The translations under genes were made by a program, and so were the position numbers. The notes below the pieces were generated by a model. It worked only from the letters and a program-made list of their open reading frames with translations, made no database searches and had not been told where the DNA came from. Of a stretch of 64,000 nt of DNA, positions 41,524 through 51,747 are shown one piece after another. Source of the DNA: an uncultured beta proteobacterium (lineage in GTDB: Bacteria > Pseudomonadota > Gammaproteobacteria > Burkholderiales > Burkholderiaceae); the NCBI GenBank assembly GCA_903826775.1, contig CAIKFU010000104.1, forward strand, positions 1 through 64,000, given 5' to 3'. Each line of letters starts with the position of its first letter. The first letter of the stretch is position 1.

Positions 41524-43167
41524 TTATGCCCTAAATTTTGATGTAATTGGGTAGCGCCAGTCTCGCCCAAAGGCTCGCGTGGTAATGCGAACACCTGGCG
41601 GTGCCTGGCGTCTTTTGTATTCATTTAGCTTTATAAGTCTTGTGATCTTCTCAACGCTTACCTCATCGTAGCCGGCTTGGATAATTTCCTTGAGAGATTG
41701 ATTTTGTTCCATATAAAGCTCAAGAATACCGTCAAGCACTTCATAAGAGGGAAGGGAATCTTGGTCGGTTTGATTTGGCCGTAGTTCAGCAGAAGGAGGG
41801 CGAGTCAAGATTCGCTCAGGAATAACAGATCGAATGCTGTTTCGATAGGAACAGAGTCGATAAACCAACGTCTTTGCTATGTCTTTGATAACTGCAAATC
41901 CACCAGCCATATCACCATATAGAGTGCAATATCCAACCGCCATCTCGCTCTTATTCCCAGTGGTTAGGACGAGGCGGCCTGTTTTATTTGAGAGGGCCAT
42001 TAGCAGTGTTCCGCGAACTCGAGCTTGGATATTTTCTTCGGTAGCGTCGGCTTTTAAACCTTGGAATTGCTTTGCCAAAACCAATTCCAAGGCTTCTACT
42101 GGCGTGTCGATGGGGATCTCATCGTATTGCACCCCTAGGTTACAAGCCAGTTCGCGTGCATCAATCCATGATATGTCGGCTGTGTATCGAGATGGCATCA
42201 TTACAGCACGTACAAAGTTTGCCCCAAGTGCATCAACGGCAATGGTCAAAACTAGCGCAGAATCAACTCCCCCAGAAAGCCCGATAATAACCCCTGAAAA
42301 CTGGTTTTTCCGAACATAATCCCTTACGCCTAATACGAGTGCTTTATACGCTTGCGCTTCAATACTTTGTGTTTTTGTTATCAAACCCTGCTCCGGCTCA
42401 CCCTGAGGATTGATATTTACATAACCCAGGTTGGCTTCAAATTGCGCCATGCTCATTGCTAAATGGCCTTTTGAATTTAAAGCAAATGAGCCCCCATCAA
42501 AAACCAATTCATCTTGTCCGCCGACCATATTGACATAAATGAGTGGCATGCCAGTGTGCTTTATCTGTTCTTGCAAAACACGTTTTCGCAATTCTTCTTT
42601 TTGTAAATGATAAGGTGAGGCGTTAAGGACGGTCAATAATGTTGCGCCAGCGGCTTTGGCTTGTTTGGCTGGACCAATATGCCATGCATCCTCGCATAAA
42701 ATGATGCCGATTTTTGTGCCTTCTATTTCGAAAACACAGGGTTCGTTTCCTGGAACGAAATAGCGGACTTCATCAAAGACCTCATGGTTGGGTAGTTTTT
42801 GTTTTGCATACGTAGCAATCACCTCTCCATCTCGCAATACCGAGGCAAAGTTTTGCAGGCCATGTGAGGTTTTTTTAGGGTGGCCAACGATTACTGTTAA
42901 GCCTTCAAATTCAGCAAGGGACTTTATTAATGAATCAAGAGTCTTATCTGTGGTTTTAATGAAGGCCGGGCGAAGCAATAAATCCTCGGGGGGGTAACCG
43001 GTAAGAGAGAGTTCTGGGGTTAAAAGTAGTTTTGATCCCTCGGCATGCGCTTTTTGGGCGGCAAGTTGGATAAGCTTGGCATTTCCTTCCAAATCCCCCA
43101 ATAGCGGGTTGATTTGGGCTAGAGCAATTTGGAAAGGAGGGGATTTTGTTTCCAATTTTGCGCTCAA
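41524..43167 (-). CDS. nadE: Glutamine-dependent NAD+ synthetase
   Basis: Nitrilase-like N-terminal half plus SGGVDSALVLTIAVDALG ATP-pyrophosphatase motif. Confidence 0.95.
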   Translation of the reverse strand: MSAKLETKSPPFQIALAQINPLLGDLEGNAKLIQLAAQKAHAEGSKLLLTPELSLTGYPPEDLLLRPAFIKTTDKTLDSLIKSLAEFEGLTVIVGHPKKTSHGLQNFASVLRDGEVIATYAKQKLPNHEVFDEVRYFVPGNEPCVFEIEGTKIGIILCEDAWHIGPAKQAKAAGATLLTVLNASPYHLQKEELRKRVLQEQIKHTGMPLIYVNMVGGQDELVFDGGSFALNSKGHLAMSMAQFEANLGYVNINPQGEPEQGLITKTQSIEAQAYKALVLGVRDYVRKNQFSGVIIGLSGGVDSALVLTIAVDALGANFVRAVMMPSRYTADISWIDARELACNLGVQYDEIPIDTPVEALELVLAKQFQGLKADATEENIQARVRGTLLMALSNKTGRLVLTTGNKSEMAVGYCTLYGDMAGGFAVIKDIAKTLVYRLCSYRNSIRSVIPERILTRPPSAELRPNQTDQDSLPSYEVLDGILELYMEQNQSLKEIIQAGYDEVSVEKITRLIKLNEYKRRQAPPGVRITTRAFGRDWRYPITSKFRA

Positions 43168-43170
43168 TGA

Positions 43171-43701
43171 CTAAGACTTAGCGTACCGGTCAATGCCTTC
43201 AAGGATTTCTGCATGAGCATCGGATACGCCTCCCCACCCTTTTACCTTGACCCATTTACCTTTTTCAAGATCTTTGTAGTGTTCAAAGAAGTGTTGAATT
43301 TGGTTTAGACGCAAGGTATTCATATCTTCTGGCTTTTGCCAGTGAGTATAGATTGGCAGAATACGGTCTTCAGGGACGGCCAGTAGCTTGGCATCTTGTC
43401 CAGCCTCATCCTCCATCATTAGTACTCCAATAGCCCTGCAACTCACAACTACACCAGGAATCAATGGGAAAGGGGTAATTACCAGCACATCTACAGGGTC
43501 ACCGTCGCCGGCAATGGTTTTGGGGATGTAGCCGTAGTTACAAGGGTAGTGCATCGCGGTTCCCATGAAGCGGTCAACAAAAATCGCCCCGCTTTCTTTA
43601 TCCACTTCGTACTTGATTGGATCGGCATTCATGGGAATTTCAATGATGACATTGAAATTTACGGGGGCTTTTTTACCGGGGGTTACGTTGTCTAAACTCA
43701 T
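43171..43701 (-). CDS. ppa: Soluble inorganic pyrophosphatase
   Basis: IEIPMNADPIKYEVDKESGAIFVDRF, YPCNYGYIPKTIAGDGDPVDVLV. Confidence 0.97.
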   Translation of the reverse strand: MSLDNVTPGKKAPVNFNVIIEIPMNADPIKYEVDKESGAIFVDRFMGTAMHYPCNYGYIPKTIAGDGDPVDVLVITPFPLIPGVVVSCRAIGVLMMEDEAGQDAKLLAVPEDRILPIYTHWQKPEDMNTLRLNQIQHFFEHYKDLEKGKWVKVKGWGGVSDAHAEILEGIDRYAKS

Positions 43702-43871
43702 AAATGCTCCAAATAGTGATTGGTGGATACCCTGATCTTAACAAAGTGGTAAAGGCATATTTTTGTTACATACTCTTAATGCTTGGATAGGCCCTAGTGT
43801 AAGACTGAAATGAACAAGGCCGAAATGGGCGCCAGATACAAAATAAAAAAGACCTTTTTAGGAGTTTAAGT

Positions 43872-45929
43872 ATGAGTAATGTGACATTGGGATTGTATTT
43901 TTCCTTGGGCTGTGGAGTGCTGGCTGTTATTTACGGCTTTGTAATGCGTGGATGGATACTCAGGCAGAGTACTGGTAACGCTAAGATGGTTGAGATAGCA
44001 GAGGCAATTCAGCAAGGGGCAGCTGCGTATCTTTCGCGCCAATATAAGACGATCGCAATTGTTGGGGTTGTTTTGGCAGTTTTAATTGGACTGTTCCTTG
44101 ACATGGCTACCGCAATGGGTTTTGTGATTGGATCCGTCCTTTCAGGCGCATGTGGATTTATAGGTATGAATGTTTCGGTTCGTGCAAACGTTCGTACTGC
44201 TGAGGCTGCTACCAAGGGAATGAATGAGGCATTGAGCGTTGCCTTTAAAGGAGGTGCGATTACGGGCATGTTAGTGGTAGGCCTTGGTCTTCTTGGTGTG
44301 GGTCTATTTTTCATGTTTTTAGTTTCAATTGGCAATGGCCAAGATCTTTCTTCTGTATTGCACCCGCTTATTGGGTTGGCATTTGGCTCCTCCTTGATTT
44401 CTATTTTTGCCCGTTTAGGCGGTGGTATTTTTACAAAGGGTGCCGACGTTGGTGCGGATTTGGTCGGTAAAGTTGAAGCAGGAATTCCTGAGGATGACCC
44501 ACGCAATCCAGCCGTTATTGCCGATAACGTTGGTGATAACGTTGGCGATTGCGCTGGAATGGCAGCCGATTTATTTGAAACCTATGCCGTGACTTTAATT
44601 GCAACCATGGTTTTGGGTGCATTGATGGTTACCGGAGCGCCTGTTTCAGCAATTGTTTATCCATTGGTTTTGGGCGGCATATCCATTATCGCTTCCATTA
44701 TTGGCTGTTCTTTTGTTAAAGCAACACCCGGCATGAAAAATGTAATGCCCGCTTTGTATAAAGGATTAATCATTGCAGGATTGATTTCATTGGTGGCATT
44801 TTATTTTGCTACAAATTTCATCATGCCCGATGACGCTTTGGGTATCCCTGGGAGTCAATGGCGCCTTTTTGGTTCAACAGTAGTTGGCTTGGTATTGACC
44901 GCGGCTTTGGTTTGGATTACGGAATACTATACGGGCACGCAATATGGGCCAGTAAAGCATATTGCTGAAGCTTCAACCAAAGGCCATGGCACCAATATTA
45001 TTGCGGGTTTAGGTGTGTCAATGAAGTCAACTGCTTTCCCAGTTATCTTTGTTTGCGCTGCTATTTATGCTGCCTATTGGTTAGCGGGTATTTTTGGTAT
45101 TGCAGTTGCTGCTACCTCAATGCTCTCAATGGCCGGAATTGTAGTTGCTCTCGATGCCTATGGTCCAATTACCGATAATGCTGGTGGTATTGCTGAAATG
45201 GCCGGTTTGCCACAGTCGGTTCGCGATATTACCGACCCATTAGATGCGGTGGGCAATACAACCAAAGCCGTTACAAAAGGCTATGCAATTGGTTCAGCTG
45301 GTTTAGCTGCGTTAGTGCTTTTTGCAGACTATACCCATGCGCTAGAGGCAATTGGTCAGCATGTTACTTTTGATTTATCAAATCACATGGTTATTATTGG
45401 CTTATTTCTTGGCGGCATGATTCCTTATTTGTTTGGTGCAATGGCCATGGAGGCTGTAGGTCGCTGTGCTGGTGCGGTTGTAGAAGAGGTGCGTCGTCAA
45501 TTTCGCGATATTCCGGGAATTATGGATGGGACAGGGAAGCCAGAATATGGCAAGGCCGTAGATATGTTGACGACAGCTGCAATCAAGGAAATGATTCTGC
45601 CTTCCTTGTTGCCTGTAGTTGCCCCAATCGTTGTTGGTCTATTGCTTGGACCTGCGGCACTTGGTGGGTTATTAATGGGCACAATTGTTACTGGCTTGTT
45701 TGTAGCGATTTCCATGTGCACAGGTGGTGGAGCGTGGGATAACGCCAAGAAATATATTGAAGAGGGGAATTATGGCGGGAAGGGATCGGAGGCCCACAAG
45801 GCGGCCGTAACTGGCGATACCGTTGGTGACCCGTATAAGGACACAGCTGGACCAGCCGTAAACCCCTTAATTAAGATCATTAATATTGTGGCTTTACTGA
45901 TTGTTCCGCTGTTGCCTATGGTTAGTTAA
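43872..45929 (+). CDS. hppA: Membrane proton-translocating pyrophosphatase, K+-insensitive type
   Basis: [74 protein letters not shown] (Lys after NTT). Confidence 0.96.
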   Translation: MSNVTLGLYFSLGCGVLAVIYGFVMRGWILRQSTGNAKMVEIAEAIQQGAAAYLSRQYKTIAIVGVVLAVLIGLFLDMATAMGFVIGSVLSGACGFIGMNVSVRANVRTAEAATKGMNEALSVAFKGGAITGMLVVGLGLLGVGLFFMFLVSIGNGQDLSSVLHPLIGLAFGSSLISIFARLGGGIFTKGADVGADLVGKVEAGIPEDDPRNPAVIADNVGDNVGDCAGMAADLFETYAVTLIATMVLGALMVTGAPVSAIVYPLVLGGISIIASIIGCSFVKATPGMKNVMPALYKGLIIAGLISLVAFYFATNFIMPDDALGIPGSQWRLFGSTVVGLVLTAALVWITEYYTGTQYGPVKHIAEASTKGHGTNIIAGLGVSMKSTAFPVIFVCAAIYAAYWLAGIFGIAVAATSMLSMAGIVVALDAYGPITDNAGGIAEMAGLPQSVRDITDPLDAVGNTTKAVTKGYAIGSAGLAALVLFADYTHALEAIGQHVTFDLSNHMVIIGLFLGGMIPYLFGAMAMEAVGRCAGAVVEEVRRQFRDIPGIMDGTGKPEYGKAVDMLTTAAIKEMILPSLLPVVAPIVVGLLLGPAALGGLLMGTIVTGLFVAISMCTGGGAWDNAKKYIEEGNYGGKGSEAHKAAVTGDTVGDPYKDTAGPAVNPLIKIINIVALLIVPLLPMVS

Positions 45930-46013
45930 ACACTGGTTTTTATGGAAAAACCCGGCTGAATGAACTGACCCCCAAAAGTTGGACGCTAAGTCCAACCAAG
46001 GGGGTTTTGTTTT

Positions 46014-46535
46014 ATGAGCAAATACAGTACGCAGTTCAAGCTTGCAGTTGTTCGTCATTATTTGCAGTTCGGTGGGGTCAGGCAAGTGGCCAAGCGCTAC
46101 GAGATCAGCAGTGCCGATATTCGCAAATGGACTTTAGCCTATCAGGCCCATGGGCTTTCTAGCCTACAACGGAGATCTAGTCAGCACTACACCATTGAGT
46201 TCAAGCTAGCTGTCCTTCAGTATATGAAGGATCATCTGGCATCGGCGCGACCCACTGCCGCCCACTTCAATATTGCTTCTGCCAGTTCTATAACGGTCTG
46301 GCGTCGCCTCTACAATGAAGGCGGTATTGAAGCCTTGCAACTCAAGCCCAAAGGACGACCGCCAATGGCTAAACCATCTGATCTCAAAGCATTGCTCAAA
46401 AAACCCATCGATGAACTCAATCCCGCCGAGATGCGACGTCGGCTTGAGTATCTGGAAGTGGAGAACGCTTACCTAAAAAAGCTCGAGGCCTTAGCTCAGC
46501 AAAAGCACTTGGCAAGCAAGAACAAGTCAAAGTAA
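46014..46535 (+). CDS. IS150-group transposase OrfA (two HTH modules)
   Basis: YSTQFKLAVVRHYLQFGGVRQVAKRYEISSADIRKWT...; inside the IS. Confidence 0.92.
   Translation: MSKYSTQFKLAVVRHYLQFGGVRQVAKRYEISSADIRKWTLAYQAHGLSSLQRRSSQHYTIEFKLAVLQYMKDHLASARPTAAHFNIASASSITVWRRLYNEGGIEALQLKPKGRPPMAKPSDLKALLKKPIDELNPAEMRRRLEYLEVENAYLKKLEALAQQKHLASKNKSK
46475..46481 (+). promoter_or_regulatory. Candidate -1 programmed ribosomal frameshift site A_AAA_AAG
   Basis: Heptamer is in the right register for orfA (CTA AAA AAG); the -1 frame stays open into orfB. Confidence 0.75.
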
Positions 46536-46561
46536 TTACTGAGTTAAGGCAAAACCACTCT

Positions 46562-47374
46562 TTGCAGGCGATCCTCACTGTAGCGAACATGCCAAGGAGC
46601 GTCTATTACTACTGGCTTAAGGCAAGCAGTAAAGCGGATCCTTACCTTGCGGTAAAAGCGCAAATGAACCGGATCTTCCATGCCCATCAAGGCCGCTATG
46701 GCTATCGGCGGGTTCATCTGGCATTGCGCAATCAACACTGCCGCCTCAACCACAAGACGGTACAAAAACTGATGGGGCAGCTGGGGCTCAAATCCACCGT
46801 ACGCCCCAAGCGCTATCAATCCTATCAAGGATCAATCGGTAAAGCCGCCCCCAATCAACTCAATCGCCACTTTGTGGCGAGCCGGCCCAATCAAAAGTGG
46901 GTTACCGACGTCACCGAGTTCAACATCAAGGGCGAGAAGGTGTACCTCTCCCCAATACTGGATCTCTATAACCAGGAGATCGTCTCCTATGAGATAGCGG
47001 ATCGACCGCATATCCATATGGTGATGGATATGCTCAAAAGCGCTTTGCAGCGCCTAAGGACAGAAGACAAGCCCTTATTGCACTCCGATCAGGGCTGGCA
47101 ATACCAAATGGGGTTTTATCAACAGGCATTGCAAGAACGCGGTGTTGTCCAGAGCATGTCCCGAAAAGGCAATTGCCTGGATAACGCGGTCATGGAGAAC
47201 TGGTTCGGAATCCTGAAAACCGAGTACTTCCACGGGAAGAAATTTGACAGTATTGAATCGTTTAAGAAAGGACTAAAGGAATACATCCACTACTACAACC
47301 ACGACCGAATCAAACAAAAGCTAAAGGGATTAAGTCCTGTTGATTACAGAACTCAATCCCTCGTGCTAACCTAA
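46562..47374 (+). CDS. IS150-group transposase OrfB (DDE integrase core)
   Basis: WVTDVTEF...LHSDQGWQY...CLDNAVMENWFGILKTE; in the -1 frame relative to orfA. Confidence 0.92.
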   Translation: MQAILTVANMPRSVYYYWLKASSKADPYLAVKAQMNRIFHAHQGRYGYRRVHLALRNQHCRLNHKTVQKLMGQLGLKSTVRPKRYQSYQGSIGKAAPNQLNRHFVASRPNQKWVTDVTEFNIKGEKVYLSPILDLYNQEIVSYEIADRPHIHMVMDMLKSALQRLRTEDKPLLHSDQGWQYQMGFYQQALQERGVVQSMSRKGNCLDNAVMENWFGILKTEYFHGKKFDSIESFKKGLKEYIHYYNHDRIKQKLKGLSPVDYRTQSLVLT

Positions 47375-47437
47375 TCAAACTGTCCAACTTCTTGGGGTCA
47401 GTTCAAATGCGGGTTTTTTATTTTTACATAGAACCTA

Positions 47438-48022
47438 TTAGGCAGATTTGCGTGTACCACGTGTAACTGGCGCAGCTTTCTTAACCTGAGCAATTTGTCC
47501 TTGAACAGCATCGATTGCTTGATCAGCAGATTTTTCTGCAGTTGCAATCGCTTCTTTAGCAACAGCGCGGATCTGTTCAAATCCCTGCAAAGCACTTCCA
47601 TAAGTAGTTTTCAATGCAGAAACAAATGCGTCAGATCCTGCAGGAGCATTTGCTGTCAAAGTATTGATCCAATCTTGAAAGCCATCTTGAAACTGGTCAA
47701 TGCTTGAATCCACAACAGTTACTAATTCTTTGCCACCATCACGCAATACTTTAGTCACTTTGCGTTGATATGCAACTGCCTGATTGCTAACAGCTTGAAG
47801 GCTATCTGCACTTAACATTTCATTTACTTGCTTTGGGTCTTTTGCTGCCAAAACTTGTTGAATGCCATCCTGGGCATTTACTAATGCATCTTTAGATGCG
47901 GCATAGTTCAGCTCTGCTAATTTTTGCGCATTTGCTAAAGCAGCTTCGCTAAATGAAAATGTAGCCTCTAAACCTTTACTGTTAATTTGTGACAATTTTG
48001 AAGTAATTTGTTCTTGGTTCAT
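47438..48022 (-). CDS. Phasin family protein (PHA granule-associated)
   Basis: 194 aa; FSEAALANAQKLAELNYAASKDALVNAQDGIQQVLAAKDPKQVNEMLSADSLQAVSNQAVAYQRKV; Ala/Lys-rich C terminus. Confidence 0.9.
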   Translation of the reverse strand: MNQEQITSKLSQINSKGLEATFSFSEAALANAQKLAELNYAASKDALVNAQDGIQQVLAAKDPKQVNEMLSADSLQAVSNQAVAYQRKVTKVLRDGGKELVTVVDSSIDQFQDGFQDWINTLTANAPAGSDAFVSALKTTYGSALQGFEQIRAVAKEAIATAEKSADQAIDAVQGQIAQVKKAAPVTRGTRKSA

Positions 48023-48170
48023 GTATTTCTCCGGTATTTAAGTGGTATACAACTAGTATTAAAAAAATTGAGTGTTATTGCACTGCACCATTGAACTGTA
48101 ACTGAAGACATATGACAAATCAAGACATTTTTGCTGCTTTGCAACAAATTTTAACCGTTTAGCTAATAAA

Positions 48171-49508
48171 TTGAATAAAATCAATACAATAGACAATTCA
48201 ATTTCATATCGAAAAATAGCACTTTCTGCCTGTTTTGGTACATTTTTGGAATGGTACGACTTCTTGACCTTCGCCACTTTGGCGGTCATATTTGGTCCAT
48301 TATTTTTTCCATCAACCGATCCCAATTCAGGATTATTGGCGAGTTTGGCTACTTTTGGTGCTGGCATGGTTGTTCGCCCAATCGGAGCAGCAATCTTTGG
48401 CTCTATGGGCGATCGAATTGGACGCAGACCCGTTTTTCTAATCACAATCACCCTCATGGGACTTGCAACCCTTAGCGTGGGTTTTCTGCCAACCTACGCA
48501 TCAATTGGAATTTTGGCCCCAATCCTTTTGGTTATGCTGCGCCTGATGCAAGGACTCTCCGCAGGAGGAGAAATTGGTGGAAGTGCGGTCTACCTAACTG
48601 AACATGCTGGATCAGAAAACCGTGGCTTTAAGACAAGTTTTTTACAACTTATGGGCCCCTTAGGGGTATTGGCTTCTACTCTTCAAATTGCCTTTCTTCA
48701 AAACTACCTAAGCCCAGAACAATTCCAAGAATGGGGTTGGCGTGTTCCTTTTTGGTGTTCATTGCCGCTTTTATTAATTGCCTATAAGGTGCGGATGTCG
48801 CTAGAGGAAACGCCCATATTTTTAATGCTCCAACAGGAAGAAAAAACCGCTAAAAACCCCCTCTTAAATAACCTACTTGATCGAGACACTAGGAAAAAAA
48901 TGTTCTTGTTGTTCTTTTGTGTCTCAGCAGGGGGATCAGTATTATTTTTCTGCGTACAAGTCTATAGCGCTATATTTTTAAAGTCTTCATTAGGGCTCTC
49001 TCCTCAAGTCGTTGACAAACTTTGCATCTGGGGAACCTTGACTTTATTTCCATTAACGATTTTCTCTGGTTGGCTGTCCGATCGAGTTGGAAGAAGGCCG
49101 CTTATTATCGGCGGACTAGCATTGGGATCCATTCTGATTCAACCCGCATTTTGGCTGTTGCAAACGCTTGCCTTAAGAACTGCCACTGAGCTGGATGCTA
49201 GCCATCAATTATTCATGGCACTCGTTTTGGCAGCCCTTGCAATTCCTCTTGCATTGGTAATTGGTCCCCAAACGGCTTTACTAGCAGAATTATTTCCGGC
49301 AAAAACGCGTAACAGCGCAGCAACACTTCCACATAACCTTGCTGCAGGTTGGATTGGAGGGCTATTACCTTTTGCTGTTACTTGGCTAAACCACCAATTA
49401 GGAAACGACCTAGGCGGACTTTGGTATCCAACCATATTTCTAACGTGTGCAGCGATCCTAGCGACGCTTTACCTGCCTGAAACGAATAAAACCATTCTTT
49501 TGCATTAA
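48171..49508 (+). CDS. MFS transporter, metabolite:H+ symporter type
   Basis: GTFLEWYDFLTFATLAVIFGPLFFPS, FGSMGDRIGRRPVFLITITLMG, MQGLSAGGEIGGSAVYLTEHA. Confidence 0.88.
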   Translation: MNKINTIDNSISYRKIALSACFGTFLEWYDFLTFATLAVIFGPLFFPSTDPNSGLLASLATFGAGMVVRPIGAAIFGSMGDRIGRRPVFLITITLMGLATLSVGFLPTYASIGILAPILLVMLRLMQGLSAGGEIGGSAVYLTEHAGSENRGFKTSFLQLMGPLGVLASTLQIAFLQNYLSPEQFQEWGWRVPFWCSLPLLLIAYKVRMSLEETPIFLMLQQEEKTAKNPLLNNLLDRDTRKKMFLLFFCVSAGGSVLFFCVQVYSAIFLKSSLGLSPQVVDKLCIWGTLTLFPLTIFSGWLSDRVGRRPLIIGGLALGSILIQPAFWLLQTLALRTATELDASHQLFMALVLAALAIPLALVIGPQTALLAELFPAKTRNSAATLPHNLAAGWIGGLLPFAVTWLNHQLGNDLGGLWYPTIFLTCAAILATLYLPETNKTILLH

Positions 49509-49548
49509 TTCAAACAAAACACTAAAAAAATTAATTTGCTTCCTTGGT

Positions 49549-50349
49549 TCATTTTTTAATAACCACGAATGACATTGAATCCGTATCCCGAAATATTTCT
49601 TCCCCACAGTGGCATTTAAAATCACTAAAATCAAAATCGCTTGATCCACAATTGTGGCAAAAATCAGGCAAATGCGTCCGACGATACAAATGGATTTCGT
49701 TTATTTGCCTTGCAAGCCTAAGGATTGCCATCTCATCAAGTAGTGAATTTTTTGAGATGAGCCTAGCAATTTCCTCATTGATTTCAACGCCAATACGCTT
49801 ATAGTGATCAAGTGCAAGCAATGCATGCAAAGCATTCCCAAATGAAAATATATTTTGTTGCGTTTTTAAAATAGCTCTTTCTCTGAACTTCCACCAATGA
49901 AATTGCTTGTTCCACCAAGGGTGGCTTGGTAAGGAAGTTTGAATGTCCTCAAGGATGTATACCCCATTTGGATTTAAGGCTTCTAGCCCCTCTATCAGGC
50001 AAGAAATTTGATGCTTAGGCTGATGGGACCCGTCCTCAATGATTAAATCAAATTTACATTGGCTGAGAAACCCATGGATTTGCTCTCCAACGCCTTGGTC
50101 CAATTGTGTAAATTGAAATCGTGAATCAATTGGCCATTCGAGCTGCAAAGGCAAAATATCAGCGCCGTAAATTTTGGCGCCTGGAAATCTTTCTAAAAGC
50201 CATCTAATTGACTTCCCTTTGTAAACGCCAAATTCCGCTATTGTTTCAATATTTCGATTTATAAAGAACCTTTCATAAAAGGGGATATAACCATGCCAAT
50301 ACGCTTTATCACTTAGAGTCGTTTGATTGAGGGGAGAAGATCTGTTCAT
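49549..50349 (-). CDS. Class I SAM-dependent methyltransferase-like protein with C-terminal Cys motif
   Basis: IAEFGVYKGKSIRWLLERFPGAKIYGADI, FDLIIEDGSHQPKHQ, PNGVYILEDIQ; tail CHNCGSSDFDFSDFKCHCGEEIF. Confidence 0.65.
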   Translation of the reverse strand: MNRSSPLNQTTLSDKAYWHGYIPFYERFFINRNIETIAEFGVYKGKSIRWLLERFPGAKIYGADILPLQLEWPIDSRFQFTQLDQGVGEQIHGFLSQCKFDLIIEDGSHQPKHQISCLIEGLEALNPNGVYILEDIQTSLPSHPWWNKQFHWWKFRERAILKTQQNIFSFGNALHALLALDHYKRIGVEINEEIARLISKNSLLDEMAILRLARQINEIHLYRRTHLPDFCHNCGSSDFDFSDFKCHCGEEIFRDTDSMSFVVIKK

Positions 50350-50492
50350 TAAAATTGCTTTTGGATGTCATTAAGTATTTAAGAAGTGGTGCTGATAAGG
50401 TGCCACATAAAACTTTTTTACTGCTCGGCAATACCCCTATTGGATTGACAATCGCCGTTAACTGCAAAAATACATTACAACTTCAAGCTCGC

Positions 50493-51380
50493 CTAAAAAA
50501 TATAGTTTCGAAATGTGGATGGTGGAAAATTAATTCCAAAATTCATCCCATTAATAAGATCTTGCTTTACAAATAATCTACCGCCAAGATTTTTAATGCC
50601 GGCGTGAAAATGAACATGCTCACACATTTGTAGCCTACAAATATTGGCCAATCCGTTTTCATTGAACATAACCTTTACCCTAGAGCCAAGATATGGATTC
50701 GTATTTTGCACCACATAAGGTAGTTTATAAACTCCAAAACCCCCAAATGCAGAATCCACTTCAAGCATTCCGCCGCTTGAATCTAATGAGGTAACACGAG
50801 TTCCGAATGTTTTACCAAAAGCGACGTCATCTGAAGCTTGATGTATATGAACGTAATCTAAAACCTCTTCCCATACATCGTTTGGACATAATTGGGGATG
50901 CCTAAAAGCCCACATATCATAGTAAGTGCCAATTTGATTTGAAAAAACTCCTGCATGATTTTTCTCTGAAGACAGGAAATCAATCGCCTCTAAAAATTTA
51001 TCCGTACTTGTGCCATATACATTCGCATCGTCCATATCCAAAATAACCAGATAATCATATGAGGAAAGGATCGCATTATTTCGTATGTATTCTATATACA
51101 CATTTCTTACCAATTCCAGTCGAATGGTTCTAATTGGAATTTGACCAATTCCATCCATATTTATAAAGTGAAAATTCTTCTTGCTTTGGCCCCAAGACTG
51201 AAATATGGATTTAGTGCTGTCTTTAGAGTCGTTCTCGACAAAAATATAGGCACAATCGCTAAATTGTGAAGACAACCTCTCTAAGCTGGCTAACACTTGA
51301 GGTAAAAATTGCTGGCAATCTCTAGCAACGCCGGCAAATATTATTCGCTCTTGACGGGCAGGACTCTTCATTTGATCCAT
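50493..51380 (-). CDS. Glycosyltransferase-like protein (GT-A type)
   Basis: IIFAGVARDCQQFLPQVLASLERLSSQFSDCAYIFVENDSKDSTK and DYLVILDMDDANVYG (DxD-like). Confidence 0.6.
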   Translation of the reverse strand: MDQMKSPARQERIIFAGVARDCQQFLPQVLASLERLSSQFSDCAYIFVENDSKDSTKSIFQSWGQSKKNFHFINMDGIGQIPIRTIRLELVRNVYIEYIRNNAILSSYDYLVILDMDDANVYGTSTDKFLEAIDFLSSEKNHAGVFSNQIGTYYDMWAFRHPQLCPNDVWEEVLDYVHIHQASDDVAFGKTFGTRVTSLDSSGGMLEVDSAFGGFGVYKLPYVVQNTNPYLGSRVKVMFNENGLANICRLQMCEHVHFHAGIKNLGGRLFVKQDLINGMNFGINFPPSTFRNYIF

Positions 51381-51747
51381 TTCAATGCACTCATGATAAA
51401 TTCAATTGGATTCTAACGGTTTTACAAAATACTCTTCTGAGATAAAAAATCTAAATGGCGGGCTTATTAATTTAATACGGCACTTCTTTTAACCCACGTG
51501 AGGCTCTTTTGCAGATTCTCTAGTTTAATATTGAAAGTAGTGGATTTTTTGCTGTATTGACCTTAATTTATGCCCATCTATTTCACCCATTAAACACTGT
51601 TCTGGAAAGGGTGTTTACAAGCTCATGAGGCATTGTGACCTTAAACCTTGGGTGTATGAAACTTTTTTCCCGCTATTTTTCTGTCTATAAAATTCTCAAT
51701 TTCAGCGATACAATGGCGAATCGAAAGACCCTTCAAAGAGGAGATAA

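Larger units (their letters stand above)
45961..47406 (+). mobile_element. IS3-family, IS150-group insertion sequence
   Basis: Imperfect terminal inverted repeats TGAACTGACCCCCAAAAGTTGGAC / TGAACTGACCCCAAGAAGTTGGAC flank orfA and orfB. Confidence 0.93.

Noticed and set aside
41879-42319. 146-aa plus-strand ORF
   Set aside because: Antisense shadow of nadE with no recognisable family.
44009-44506. 165-aa minus-strand ORF
   Set aside because: Antisense to the strongly conserved hppA; composition reflects the complement of membrane codons.
50355-50576. 73-aa plus-strand ORF
   Set aside because: Overlaps the glycosyltransferase C terminus and the gap beside it; no motif or convincing start.
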